Part shown: positions 1 through 7,685 of the stretch, piece after piece
Position numbering within the stretch: the first letter of the stretch is position 1
How the letters are laid out: each line of letters begins with the position of its first letter
Source: Rhodospirillales bacterium
GTDB taxonomy: Bacteria; Pseudomonadota; Alphaproteobacteria; SMXQ01
Direction of reading: 5' to 3'
Length of the DNA: 23,905 bases
NCBI GenBank assembly: GCA_024638585.1
Contig: JAHEKA010000002.1
Coordinates: forward strand, 1 to 23,905
The notes under the pieces: model-generated
Databases searched by the model: none
Told to the model about the DNA's origin: nothing
The model's input: the letters and a program-made list of their open reading frames with translations, nothing else
Position numbers and translations under genes: made by a program

Positions 1-1
1 C

Positions 2-943
2 GAGGACTGGGTCATCCCGCTCGACACCACAGCCCTGGATGACATCGCCACGGCGCTGGACGGGGTCAAACGCCGCAACCTTGCCATCGAGGACATCACG
101 GCCGACGATTTTCCGTTGCCGTCGATGGCCGCGAAATTGCCGGCGATCAAGGAATTGCTGTCCACGGGGCTGGGTCTTTGCCTGGTGCGGGGCCTGCCGG
201 TGGATCGCTACGAAAGAGACGATCTCGCACTTGTTCTGACGGGTATCGGCGCTCATATCGGCACCCCCGCGGCACAAAGCGCCAGCGGCGACATGATCGT
301 CGACGTCATGGACATGTCCCATACCGGCGACGTGCGCCGCGTCTATCGGTCGCCGCGCCCCCAGCATCTCCACGCCGACTCCATCGAGGTCACCGGACTT
401 CTCTGCATGCGCCGGGCCAAATCCGGTGGCACCAGCCTGATCACGAGCAGCGCCGCGGTCCACAATGCGATCCTCGCCGAACGGCCGGATCTGCTGGCGT
501 CTCTCTACAAAGGCTACCACCATCGACGCTCGGGATTGGGTTCGACCGGCGAGCCGCCCCTTTCCTCGTACCCCATCCCCGTGTTCGGCAAGAGGGGCGA
601 GAACCTGGTCTGTTATTTCAACGCCATACCGATCGGAAGGGCCCTGGCGGAGGACGGTGTCGATTGCGATCCGGCGGGGCTGGAAGCCTTCGAGCACTTC
701 CAGGACACCGCGGCAAGGGACGACCTGCTTTACCAGAGGATGTTGGAGCCGGGAGATCTGCTGTTTCTCAACAACCGGACCGTGATGCACGGCCGGACGG
801 CATTCGAGGATTTCGAGGACGTCGACCGCAAGCGCCTGATGCTGCGCCTGTGGCTCAAGATGCCGGACTGGCCTGACGCCCCGGAAAGCATGACCCTTGA
901 AAGGGACCGCAAGACGCCGAGGAAAGAAAGCGCGCCGGTCTGA
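2..943 (+). CDS. TauD/TfdA-family Fe(II)/2-oxoglutarate dioxygenase, 5' end missing
   Basis: The reading frame is open from the first base of the window and stops with TGA at 941-943, so the N-terminus lies outside; the ATG at 116 is internal. About 313 residues are visible. The family binds Fe(II) with an HxD...H triad and couples 2-oxoglutarate decarboxylation to hydroxylation of a small molecule. An H-A-D motif (codons at 371-379) supplies the first two ligands, and H-G-R in an NNRTVMHGR context (His at 788) supplies the distal one. A following RKRLMLRLWL stretch carries the arginine that normally holds 2-oxoglutarate. The fold and C-terminal RLWL match TauD/TfdA-like enzymes of about 330-350 residues. 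The substrate cannot be read from sequence, so taurine should not be assumed. No gene in the window shares its direction closely enough to suggest an operon. Confidence 0.85.
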   Translation, partial: EDWVIPLDTTALDDIATALDGVKRRNLAIEDITADDFPLPSMAAKLPAIKELLSTGLGLCLVRGLPVDRYERDDLALVLTGIGAHIGTPAAQSASGDMIVDVMDMSHTGDVRRVYRSPRPQHLHADSIEVTGLLCMRRAKSGGTSLITSSAAVHNAILAERPDLLASLYKGYHHRRSGLGSTGEPPLSSYPIPVFGKRGENLVCYFNAIPIGRALAEDGVDCDPAGLEAFEHFQDTAARDDLLYQRMLEPGDLLFLNNRTVMHGRTAFEDFEDVDRKRLMLRLWLKMPDWPDAPESMTLERDRKTPRKESAPV

Positions 944-1126
944 TCGGCGGGGAGCCGCAGATCGGGCAGCGCCACGGCCGCTCGGATTCCGCGTCCATGC
1001 CGCTTTATCTCTCATGGCCGTTCTTGCCTCGCAGCGGGCGCGAGAATGATCACCTCGGCGGTTCGAGGATGCGATCTCGTTAGGCGTTTCTTGTGGAGGT
1101 TACCGCCAAGGAATCAGGGCCGTGCC

Positions 1127-1684
1127 ATGCTGACCAAGACGACATTCTATTACGTTAGACATGGGGAAACGGACTGGAACCGGGAAAAGCGGATCCAGGG
1201 ACAACTGGATATTCCCTTGAATGCCCTGGGTATGGAACAGGCGGAAGCCGCCAGCAGGTTGATCCGTGATCTAAATATCGCGGCCGTTTGCACGAGTCCG
1301 CTGAGCCGCGCGCGAGAGACTGCAAAACGGTTTCAGACCGCGCTCGGTTGCAGTCTCCATGTCATCGAGGATCTCAGGGAAGCAACTTTCGGCACCTATG
1401 ACGGTGAAATTCGGGGCGCCTGGTATGAGGAATGGAAAGCCGGCAGGTTCATCCCCAAAGGCGCAGAAACCTACCCCGACTTCATTCAACGGGCCCTTGC
1501 TGCCATAAATCGGGCGCTGGCGCATCCCGGCCCTGTTCTCATCGTTGCCCATGGCATGCTCTATCGCGCCATCAAGGAACATGCCCGTCTGGACGAGAAA
1601 TTCACGCTTCTGAACTGTCAGGTGGTGCGCCACACGCCGCCGCAGATGGCTGGTGAGAGTTGGCAGGCGGTGGCGATCCGATAA
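1127..1684 (+). CDS. histidine phosphatase family protein (phosphoglycerate-mutase-like)
   Basis: This is a 185-residue cytoplasmic protein of the histidine phosphatase superfamily, which forms a phospho-His intermediate. The N-terminal VRHGETDWN motif gives Arg11-His12, S-P-L-x-R-A-x-E-T gives Arg61, Glu85 sits in REATFG, and the second catalytic His142 lies in LIVAHGMLYR, so the full active-site set is present. The frame stays open upstream to an ATG at 1046. I chose 1127 because the family motif starts only ten residues later and CAGGG at 1115-1119 is well placed as a ribosome binding site. It could be a cofactor-dependent phosphoglycerate mutase, a cobalamin phosphatase (CobC-like) or a broad-specificity sugar phosphatase; the length favours the last two. 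It appears monocistronic, convergent with the stress protein downstream. By eye its base composition is a little less GC-rich than its neighbours. Confidence 0.85.
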   Translation: MLTKTTFYYVRHGETDWNREKRIQGQLDIPLNALGMEQAEAASRLIRDLNIAAVCTSPLSRARETAKRFQTALGCSLHVIEDLREATFGTYDGEIRGAWYEEWKAGRFIPKGAETYPDFIQRALAAINRALAHPGPVLIVAHGMLYRAIKEHARLDEKFTLLNCQVVRHTPPQMAGESWQAVAIR

Positions 1685-1733
1685 TAAAGGTCCGGCCCCG
1701 TCCGGCGCACAGGCGATTCGATTCCGTGCCCAA

Positions 1734-1759
1734 TGTCCGCGTTTGCCGACGCGCGGACA
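1734..1759. other. 8-bp stem-loop between convergent genes
   Basis: TGTCCGCG (1734-1741) and CGCGGACA (1752-1759) are exact reverse complements separated by 10 bases. The hairpin lies between the stops of the convergent phosphatase and universal stress protein genes, where a shared terminator would be expected. Neither strand has a T-run after the stem, so it is not a classical intrinsic terminator. A transcript-end-stabilising hairpin is possible. Confidence 0.4.
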
Positions 1760-1820
1760 GGACATCACGAATTGATTTGCGTCCGATAGTTACGGGCGGG
1801 ACGCGGCCTTCCGCCGCCGG

Positions 1821-2657
1821 TCAGCGTGACATGAAGACCGGCACCGTCATCTTTTCCAGGATGCGCCGGGTAGTGCCGCCGAAGACCAGCTCGCGCAGGC
1901 GGAAGCTGCCGTAGGAGCCGATCACCATCATGTCGGCGTTGAAATCGCCGCACTGCTTGATCAGTTCGTCGCCCACCGTGCCGCGGTCGGCGGTGACCTC
2001 CACCACCTCACCTTTGACCCCGTGGCGCGCGATATGGGTGGCGATCGTGGCACCCGGCAACTCGCCATGGGCCATGATGCCCTTTTCGGCGTTGATGACC
2101 ATGATGCGGACCTCGTCCGCCGCCTGGAGCAGCGGCAACGCGTCATTGGCGGCCCGGGCCGCCGCGCGGCTTGCGTTCCAGGCCAGCAGGATTCGCTTGC
2201 CGACGGTGTCGGGGGCGCCGGAATAGGGAACGGCGATGGCCGGGCGGCCCGCATCCAGCACCACATGATCGGGCAGTTCCGGCGCCGCGCCCGCGTCCAG
2301 GCGCCCCGGCATGCGTTGGCCCACCACGGCAAGGTCTGCATAGCGCGCGTTGACGACCAGCATTTCCGGCACCGCGCCTTCAACCTGGCGCCATTCGGCG
2401 GCGATGGCGGCGCGTGCGATCTTTTCGTCGAACTGTTGCTTGGCTTCTTCCGCCGATTGCCGCATGAACTTGTCATGGGCCTCGATCAGTTCGGGGCCCA
2501 GATCGGCCTCTGTGTATTGGTGGATGGGCGCCACCGCCACCACGTAAACCGCGGCGAGATGGGCATCGTTGGCCTGGGCCAAGCGGATCGCGTAATCCAG
2601 ACGGCTCGGCGTCGCCGGCGACGAATCGATGTGAACCACAATATCTTTCAAAGCCAT
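1821..2657 (-). CDS. universal stress protein with two Usp domains
   Basis: This 278-residue cytoplasmic protein has tandem UspA-type nucleotide-binding domains, roughly 1-145 and 153-278. Each begins with a hydrophobic beta strand (KDIVVHID and KRILLAWN). The second domain ends with the ATP-binding loop G-x2-G-x9-G at residues 247-260 (IGSYG...FGGTTRRIL). The equivalent loop in the first domain is degenerate (VGQRMPGRLDAG), so only the C-terminal half is likely to bind ATP, as in other tandem Usps. The ATG at 2655-2657 starts directly at the first strand, with a GAGGGCAGG purine-rich stretch upstream. The gene stands alone, divergent from manC. Tandem Usps usually help survival in stationary phase, starvation or oxidative stress. 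The second copy at 9715-10584 has the same architecture but diverged sequence. Confidence 0.9.
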   Translation of the reverse strand: MALKDIVVHIDSSPATPSRLDYAIRLAQANDAHLAAVYVVAVAPIHQYTEADLGPELIEAHDKFMRQSAEEAKQQFDEKIARAAIAAEWRQVEGAVPEMLVVNARYADLAVVGQRMPGRLDAGAAPELPDHVVLDAGRPAIAVPYSGAPDTVGKRILLAWNASRAAARAANDALPLLQAADEVRIMVINAEKGIMAHGELPGATIATHIARHGVKGEVVEVTADRGTVGDELIKQCGDFNADMMVIGSYGSFRLRELVFGGTTRRILEKMTVPVFMSR

Positions 2658-2868
2658 GTCGCCTGCCCTCTTATTTATCCTTTTTTATCCATTTTCCGCC
2701 CATCTTGGCGTTTTCCCCGGGTTCTTGTCCGTCCATAGCGTCTGGATCGTTTTTGTGCCCGGAAGCATAAGCATAAGCGCGAGGCCAATGCCAGTGCCAC
2801 GTTTGCCCCAACCCTTGTGAGCCACGACGATTTCCTCTAACAAGGCCAATGTCGAGAAAAGGTAGAAA

Positions 2869-4302
2869 ATGTCAGCATCCAGCTCCGCGCCAGCAGTTTG
2901 GCCCGTGATCATGGCCGGGGGGACGGGAACCCGCCTCTGGCCCGCCTCTCGCGAACTGTTTCCCAAGCAATTCATGGCGCTGGCAGGCGAATCCACGATG
3001 CTGGCGGAAACCGCAGCACGGCTTTCGGGCGCCCTTTTCGCCGATCCCGTGGTGCTGTGCAACGACGAGCATCGTTTCATCGCCGCCGAGCAGATGCGCG
3101 CGGCGGAAATCGATCCCGACGCCATCGTGCTGGAGCCGGTCGGCCGCAACACCGCGCCGGCGGCAGCGGTGGCGGCGCTGTACCTGGTCGAGCGGGACCC
3201 GGAAGCGGTGATGCTGTTGGCGCCCGCGGATCACGTGATCGCAGATGCGGACGGTTTTCGCGCCGGCATTGAAACCGCCCTGCCGGCGGCCCGCAACGGC
3301 AGCCTCCTGACCTTCGGCATCACCCCGTCCCGGCCCGAGACCGGCTACGGCTATATCGAGCGCGGCGGCCCGGCAGACACCCCCGGGGTGTTCGCCCTCA
3401 CCCGGTTCACGGAAAAGCCCGATGCCGCGACGGCGGAGACCTATGTCGCCTCCGGCGCTCATCTCTGGAACTCCGGAATCTTCCTGATGCGCGCGGCCAC
3501 CTACCTGTCAGAGCTGGAACGCCTGCATCCCGATATCCTGGCCGCGGCGCGCGAAGCCCTCGCCGGGGCGGACACCGACCTCGATTTCCTGCGCCTCGAC
3601 GGTGACGCGTTCGGCAAATCGCCCAACATCTCCATCGACTACGCGGTGATGGAACCCACCGACAAGGGCGCCGTGGTGCCGCTCGACGTCGGGTGGTCCG
3701 ATGTCGGTTCCTGGGATGCGCTGTGGGAGATCACGGACAAGGACAATGCGGGGAATGTGATCCGTGGCGACGTCTTGGCCGAGGATGTCCGCGATTCCTA
3801 TCTGCGCTCCGATGCCGGGCTTCTCTCCGTGGTGGGCCTCGACGACGTCGTCGTGGTGGCCACCGACAATGCCGTCCTGGTGGCCGGCATGAAAGCCTCC
3901 CAGGACGTGCGCAAGATCGTCGACCGGCTGCGCAAGGACGGACGGCCGGAGACCGTCACCCACACCACGACCTACCGCCCGTGGGGCAGTTTCCAGAATG
4001 TCGATGTCGGCGAACGCTATCAGGTCAAGCGCATCACCGTGAAGCCGGGCGGCCGCCTCAGCCTGCAGAAGCACGCCCAGCGGGCGGAGCATTGGGTGGT
4101 GGTTTCGGGCACCGCGACGGTGACCCGCGGCGAAGATGTCCTGGAGCTTGAAGCCAACCAGTCGACCTATATCCCGATCGGCATGGCCCACCGGCTGGAA
4201 AATAAGGGCGCGGAGACGCTGCATCTGGTGGAAGTGCAATCGGGCGACTATCTGGGCGAGGACGATATCGTGCGCCTGGAAGACATCTATGGCCGGTCCT
4301 GA
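2869..4302 (+). CDS. manC: mannose-1-phosphate guanylyltransferase / mannose-6-phosphate isomerase (bifunctional)
   Basis: This 477-residue enzyme of the ManC/AlgA/XanB type makes GDP-mannose from mannose-1-phosphate and GTP. Its C-terminal cupin is of the type II phosphomannose isomerase kind. The nucleotidyltransferase signature GGTGTRLWP (17-25) with P-K-Q at 32-34 is intact. FTEKP (180-184), HLWNSGIF (198-205) and VGWSDVGSW (274-282) follow in order. The cupin starts around RPWGSF (370) and carries the metal-ligand set Gln400, His402, Glu407 and His441. AAAAGG at 2857-2862 is six bases before the ATG, a good ribosome binding site. The product would feed capsule, exopolysaccharide or O-antigen, although no other polysaccharide gene is in the window. 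Its last 14 bases overlap the next gene, implying translational coupling. Confidence 0.95.
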   Translation: MSASSSAPAVWPVIMAGGTGTRLWPASRELFPKQFMALAGESTMLAETAARLSGALFADPVVLCNDEHRFIAAEQMRAAEIDPDAIVLEPVGRNTAPAAAVAALYLVERDPEAVMLLAPADHVIADADGFRAGIETALPAARNGSLLTFGITPSRPETGYGYIERGGPADTPGVFALTRFTEKPDAATAETYVASGAHLWNSGIFLMRAATYLSELERLHPDILAAAREALAGADTDLDFLRLDGDAFGKSPNISIDYAVMEPTDKGAVVPLDVGWSDVGSWDALWEITDKDNAGNVIRGDVLAEDVRDSYLRSDAGLLSVVGLDDVVVVATDNAVLVAGMKASQDVRKIVDRLRKDGRPETVTHTTTYRPWGSFQNVDVGERYQVKRITVKPGGRLSLQKHAQRAEHWVVVSGTATVTRGEDVLELEANQSTYIPIGMAHRLENKGAETLHLVEVQSGDYLGEDDIVRLEDIYGRS

Positions 4303-5686
4303 CCGCCAGGAACCCGCAAGCGCCAACAGCCTCGGCGCGCGCGACCGCGCCACTTTACTCCATCCCTATACCAATCTTCGCGCCCATGAAAAGGCCGCCC
4401 CCCTTGTGATCACTGAGGGGGATGGCGTCGAAGTCATCGACGATGCCGGCAACCGCTATATCGATGCGATGGCCGGCCTGTGGTGCGCCAGCCTCGGCTT
4501 TTCCGAACCGCGCCTCGCCGACGCCGCCAAACGACAGATGGAGACGCTGGGCTTCTATCACCTGTTCTCCGGCAAGTCCCACACGCCGGCGATCGAGCTG
4601 GCCGAGCGGCTGCTGGCGATGGCGCCCACGCCCTTCGCCCGGGTGTTCTTCGCCAACTCGGGCTCGGAAGCGGTGGATACCGCGATCAAGCTCACCTGGT
4701 ACGCCAACAACGCCCTCGGCCGGCCCGCGAAGAAGAAGATCATCTCCCGGCGCCGCGCCTATCACGGGGTCACCATCGCCGCCGCGTCTCTGACCAACCT
4801 GCCGGTGAACCAGACCGGATTCGACCTGCCGCTGGCCCCCATGCTGGCGACCGATTGCCCGCATTTCTACCGCGAAGGGCAGCCGGGCGAGAGCGAGGCG
4901 GACTTCACCCGGCGCCTTGCCGCCAATCTCGACCGCATGATTGAGGAAGAAGGTCCCGAGACGGTAGCCGCCTTCATCGCCGAGCCGGTGATGGGCGCGG
5001 GCGGGGTGATCGTGCCGCCGGAGGGCTATTTCCAGGCCATCCAACCGATCTTGAAGAAGCACGACGTGTGGCTGATCGCCGATGAGGTGATCTGCGGTTT
5101 CGGGCGCACCGGCAATATGTTCGGCTGCGAAACTTTCGGCATCGAGCCCGACATGATGGTGCTGGCCAAGGCGCTGTCGGCCGGGCACGCGCCGATCTCC
5201 GCACTTCTGTTGAGCGATCAGATCTATGAGGCCTTGGCCGACAAGAGCGACGAGGTCGGTAGCTTCGGCCATGGCTTCACATATTCCGCCCATCCCCTAT
5301 CGGCCGCGGTGGCATTGGAAACGCTGAAGATCTATGCCGAACGCGACATCCTGGCCCAGGTGCGCGAGACAGCGCCGACCCTGCAGGACGGCTTGCGCGC
5401 GCTCGCCGATCATCCCCTGGTCGGCGAGGTACGGGGCGTCGGCCTGATCGGCGCCGTGGAACTGGTGGCCGACAAGGACACCCGCCAACCCTTCGACCCG
5501 CCCGGGCGCATCGGACCGGCGGTGACCCGCGAAGCCCAAGACGGTGGCCTGATCACCCGCGCGCTCGGCGACAGTCTCGCGTTCTCACCGCCGCTGATCA
5601 TATCGCAAGCAGAAATCACAGCCGTTCTCGACCGCTTCGCCCGTGCCCTGGACCGGGTCGCCGACAACCTTGCATCCAACACATGA
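4289..5686 (+). CDS. class III (omega-type) PLP-dependent aminotransferase
   Basis: This 465-residue fold-type I aminotransferase has the class III signature. N-S-G-S-E-A-V (123-129) is the phosphate-binding loop and A-Y-H-G (157-160) stacks on PLP. Asp265 in LIADEVICGFGRTG contacts the ring nitrogen, and Lys294 in VLAKALSAGH forms the Schiff base. Arg424 (LITRALGD) may be the switching arginine. The early block IDAMAGLWCASLGF is typical of omega-aminotransferases using pyruvate or 2-oxoglutarate with putrescine, beta-alanine, GABA or taurine. The amino donor cannot be decided here. I chose the ATG at 4289, inside the end of manC, because the conserved LHPYTN block lies about 25 residues further on. 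The frame upstream of 4289 runs through manC out of frame and is not coding. Confidence 0.88.
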   Translation: MAGPDRQEPASANSLGARDRATLLHPYTNLRAHEKAAPLVITEGDGVEVIDDAGNRYIDAMAGLWCASLGFSEPRLADAAKRQMETLGFYHLFSGKSHTPAIELAERLLAMAPTPFARVFFANSGSEAVDTAIKLTWYANNALGRPAKKKIISRRRAYHGVTIAAASLTNLPVNQTGFDLPLAPMLATDCPHFYREGQPGESEADFTRRLAANLDRMIEEEGPETVAAFIAEPVMGAGGVIVPPEGYFQAIQPILKKHDVWLIADEVICGFGRTGNMFGCETFGIEPDMMVLAKALSAGHAPISALLLSDQIYEALADKSDEVGSFGHGFTYSAHPLSAAVALETLKIYAERDILAQVRETAPTLQDGLRALADHPLVGEVRGVGLIGAVELVADKDTRQPFDPPGRIGPAVTREAQDGGLITRALGDSLAFSPPLIISQAEITAVLDRFARALDRVADNLASNT

Positions 5687-5717
5687 ATGCTTATCTAATC
5701 AATGCGTTGCAGGCCGC

Positions 5718-5734
5718 ATTAGGAAATTATTAGG
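5718..5734. repeat. ATTAGG direct repeat, 11-bp period, in the hemA leader
   Basis: ATTAGG occurs at 5718-5723 and 5729-5734, exactly 11 bp start to start, about one helical turn. It sits in the 153-bp gap between the aminotransferase and hemA, where a regulator or the hemA promoter would be expected. No known operator consensus was recognised. Confidence 0.4.
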
Positions 5735-5735
5735 C

Positions 5736-5882
5736 ATGTCACACAAAGATGTGATGAGGTCGCCAATGCCTAGCGGTGGCCGCGGCCATTATGTTAATGT
5801 GCCGCTCGTGACGGGGCGCCGAACCCCGCGGGAGAGCCGATGGATTACGATCAATTCTTCACGGATGCGCTTCGCAAGCTGA
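5736..5882 (+). CDS. possible 48-residue upstream ORF overlapping the hemA start
   Basis: An ATG at 5736 opens 48 codons and ends with TGA at 5880-5882, 43 bases inside hemA in a different frame. The peptide begins MSHKDVMRSPMPSGGRG and is rich in Gly, Arg and Pro. An AGGA at 5721-5724 could serve as a weak ribosome binding site. If translated, it would interfere with or couple to hemA initiation. It may also be a chance ORF, since hemA has its own good GGAGAG. I recognise no homologue. Confidence 0.25.
   Translation: MSHKDVMRSPMPSGGRGHYVNVPLVTGRRTPRESRWITINSSRMRFAS
5831..5836 (+). promoter_or_regulatory. ribosome binding site of hemA
   Basis: GGAGAG lies three bases before the ATG at 5840. 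It fixes the hemA start and is embedded within the overlapping upstream ORF. Confidence 0.55.
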
Positions 5883-7060
5883 AAACCGAAGGTAATTACC
5901 GGGTTTTCGCCGATCTCGAACGCAAGGCCGGGGCCTTTCCGAGGGCGGTCCGGCATGTCGACGGCGTCACCAAGGACGCAGTCGTATGGTGTTCCAACGA
6001 TTACCTCGGCATGGGACAGCACCCCGACGTGATCGCGGCCATGGCCCAGGCATTGAAGGAATCCGGCGCCGGGGCGGGGGGGACCCGCAACATTTCCGGC
6101 ACCAACCACAACCACGTCCTGCTGGAAGCGGAACTTGCCGACCTGCACGGCAAGGAAGCGGCACTGATCTTCACCTCGGGCTATATCTCCAACGACGCCA
6201 CGCTTTCGACCGTGGCCGGATTGCTGCCCGGCTGCATCATCTATTCCGACGCCCTCAATCACGCCTCGATGATCCAGGGCATCCGCCATTCCGGCGCCCA
6301 GAAGCGCATCTTCCGCCACAACGACGTCGACCACCTGGCGCAACTGCTGGCCCGGGACGACCCGGCAGCGCCCAAGCTGATCGCCTTTGAATCGGTCTAT
6401 TCCATGGACGGCGACATCGCCCCGATTGCCGAGATCTGCGATGCCGCGGACCAGGCGGACGCCATGACCTATCTGGACGAGGTTCACGCCGTCGGCATGT
6501 ACGGCTCCCAGGGCGGCGGCATCGCCGACCGGGAGGGGATCATGGACCGTCTCACCATCATCGAAGGAACGCTGGCCAAGGCGTTCGGCGTGATGGGCGG
6601 CTATATCGCCTCCAGCGCGGCCCTGATCGACGCGGTGCGCAGCTTCGCGCCGGGGTTCATTTTCACCACCGCCCTGCCGCCCGCCGTGGCCGCGGGCGCT
6701 TTGGTAAGCGTGCGGCATCTGAAGGATTCAAACGCCGAGCGCGAGAAGCACCAGGAGCGGGCGGCAACGCTGAAGCGCCTGCTGCGCGATGCCGGCCTGC
6801 CGGTGATGGATTCGGTCAGCCATATCGTCCCCCTCCTGGTGGGCGACGCGCGGCTGTGCAAGCTCGCCTCCGACGAATTGATCGACCGCTTCGGCATCTA
6901 CATCCAGCCCATCAACTACCCGACCGTGCCGCGCGGCACGGAGCGGCTGCGCATCACGCCGACGCCGTACCATGGTGACGACCTGATGGCCGAACTGGTC
7001 GAAGCGTTGAAGGACGTCTGGGAGCGGCTGGAAATTCAAGCCCAGGAGTCCGCCGCCTGA
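5840..7060 (+). CDS. hemA: 5-aminolevulinate synthase
   Basis: This 406-residue PLP enzyme condenses glycine with succinyl-CoA to 5-aminolevulinate, the first step of haem and tetrapyrrole synthesis by the C4 route. It starts with the usual MDYDQFF. CSNDYLGMGQHP (51-62) and GTRNISGTNHNHVLLE (81-96) are hallmark blocks. YLDEVHAVG places Asp213 and His216 at the cofactor, and GTLAKAFG gives the Schiff-base Lys247. The length matches bacterial ALAS almost exactly (the Rhodobacter Lys is at 248). No Cys-Pro haem regulatory motif is evident. It probably heads a unit with the two following + strand genes (gaps of 25 and 33 bases). KBL and BioF relatives are excluded by the ALAS-specific blocks. Confidence 0.97.
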   Translation: MDYDQFFTDALRKLKTEGNYRVFADLERKAGAFPRAVRHVDGVTKDAVVWCSNDYLGMGQHPDVIAAMAQALKESGAGAGGTRNISGTNHNHVLLEAELADLHGKEAALIFTSGYISNDATLSTVAGLLPGCIIYSDALNHASMIQGIRHSGAQKRIFRHNDVDHLAQLLARDDPAAPKLIAFESVYSMDGDIAPIAEICDAADQADAMTYLDEVHAVGMYGSQGGGIADREGIMDRLTIIEGTLAKAFGVMGGYIASSAALIDAVRSFAPGFIFTTALPPAVAAGALVSVRHLKDSNAEREKHQERAATLKRLLRDAGLPVMDSVSHIVPLLVGDARLCKLASDELIDRFGIYIQPINYPTVPRGTERLRITPTPYHGDDLMAELVEALKDVWERLEIQAQESAA

Positions 7061-7085
7061 ACCGTAACCGGGGAGACGCCGCGTC

Positions 7086-7652
7086 ATGTATCCCGACCAT
7101 TCCCTGATGCCCAAAGAGGCCGTGCACCTGGCGGCGCTCGGCATTCTCGCGGAAGGGGCCCGGACCTACGCCGACCTCGCCGCGGAAGTGCGCGACTTCA
7201 TCAGCCACGTCATGGGACCGAACCTGGACATCATGGGCACCTCGATCCAGCTACTCTCCTTCGAAGGGCTGATCGCCGCGGAGCCCGCCGAAGAACCGGG
7301 CCGCGTCTTGCCGCCCGATACCCAGCTCGCCATCACCGAAGCGGGCCGGGCGGAGCTCGAAACCCTGATGCTGGCCTCCGTGCGCACGCCGTTCAATGAC
7401 CTCAACAAGCTGGTCGTGGCGCTCAAGATGCGGCTCCTGCACCTGCTCGACGACCATCAGCGCAGCACCCAGGCGGATGTCATCACCACCGCACTCAGGG
7501 GTGAACTTGCCAGGCTGGCCAGCCTGCGCGAGAAGCGCGCGGCGGAAGCACCCGCCGACGATGCGCTGGTGCGCTGGCTCGATCACGACCTCGCTCAGAT
7601 AGAGGACAGCCTCCGGTGGTTCGCCGCGTTGGCACCCGGGGGCTCCGACTAG
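7086..7652 (+). CDS. PadR-like winged-helix protein, putative regulator
   Basis: This 188-residue soluble protein has an N-terminal winged-helix-like segment. MPKEAVHLAALGILAEGARTYADLAAEVRDF is followed by a helix (TSIQLLSFEGLIAAE) and then a wing-like stretch leading to LAITEAGRAELETLM at about 79-93. The TEAGRAEL element is typical of PadR and related repressors. The C-terminal half (from about 120) is helical and charged, compatible with a PadR-type dimerisation domain. GGGGAGA at 7070-7076 is a good ribosome binding site for the ATG at 7086. Being 25 bases after hemA, it is probably co-transcribed and may sense a tetrapyrrole- or stress-related signal, but this is inference from position only. 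I recognise no characterised orthologue. Confidence 0.65.
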   Translation: MYPDHSLMPKEAVHLAALGILAEGARTYADLAAEVRDFISHVMGPNLDIMGTSIQLLSFEGLIAAEPAEEPGRVLPPDTQLAITEAGRAELETLMLASVRTPFNDLNKLVVALKMRLLHLLDDHQRSTQADVITTALRGELARLASLREKRAAEAPADDALVRWLDHDLAQIEDSLRWFAALAPGGSD

Positions 7653-7685
7653 GGCGGGGGCGTCGATGACCCATCGGCGGCATCC

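Noticed and set aside
944..1126. Promoter or small gene between the dioxygenase and the phosphatase
   Set aside because: No ORF with a family signal, no clear -35/-10 pair and no stable hairpin were found.
2658..2868. Regulatory element between the stress gene and manC (repeat AGCATAAGCATAAGC near 2765)
   Set aside because: The short tandem is only two units long, and no properly spaced promoter pair could be assigned to either gene.
3508..4353. 281-codon minus-strand ORF opposite manC
   Set aside because: It is a GC-rich antisense shadow: manC on + is a complete, motif-rich enzyme, and the minus translation is His/Gly/Asp-rich without family features.
5689..5702. Possible FnrL box before hemA
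   Set aside because: Only the ATCAA half (5698-5702) matches; the other half reads GCTTA instead of TTGAT.
5789..6718. 309-codon minus-strand ORF opposite hemA
   Set aside because: It lies entirely over ALAS coding sequence and its translation has no recognisable domain.
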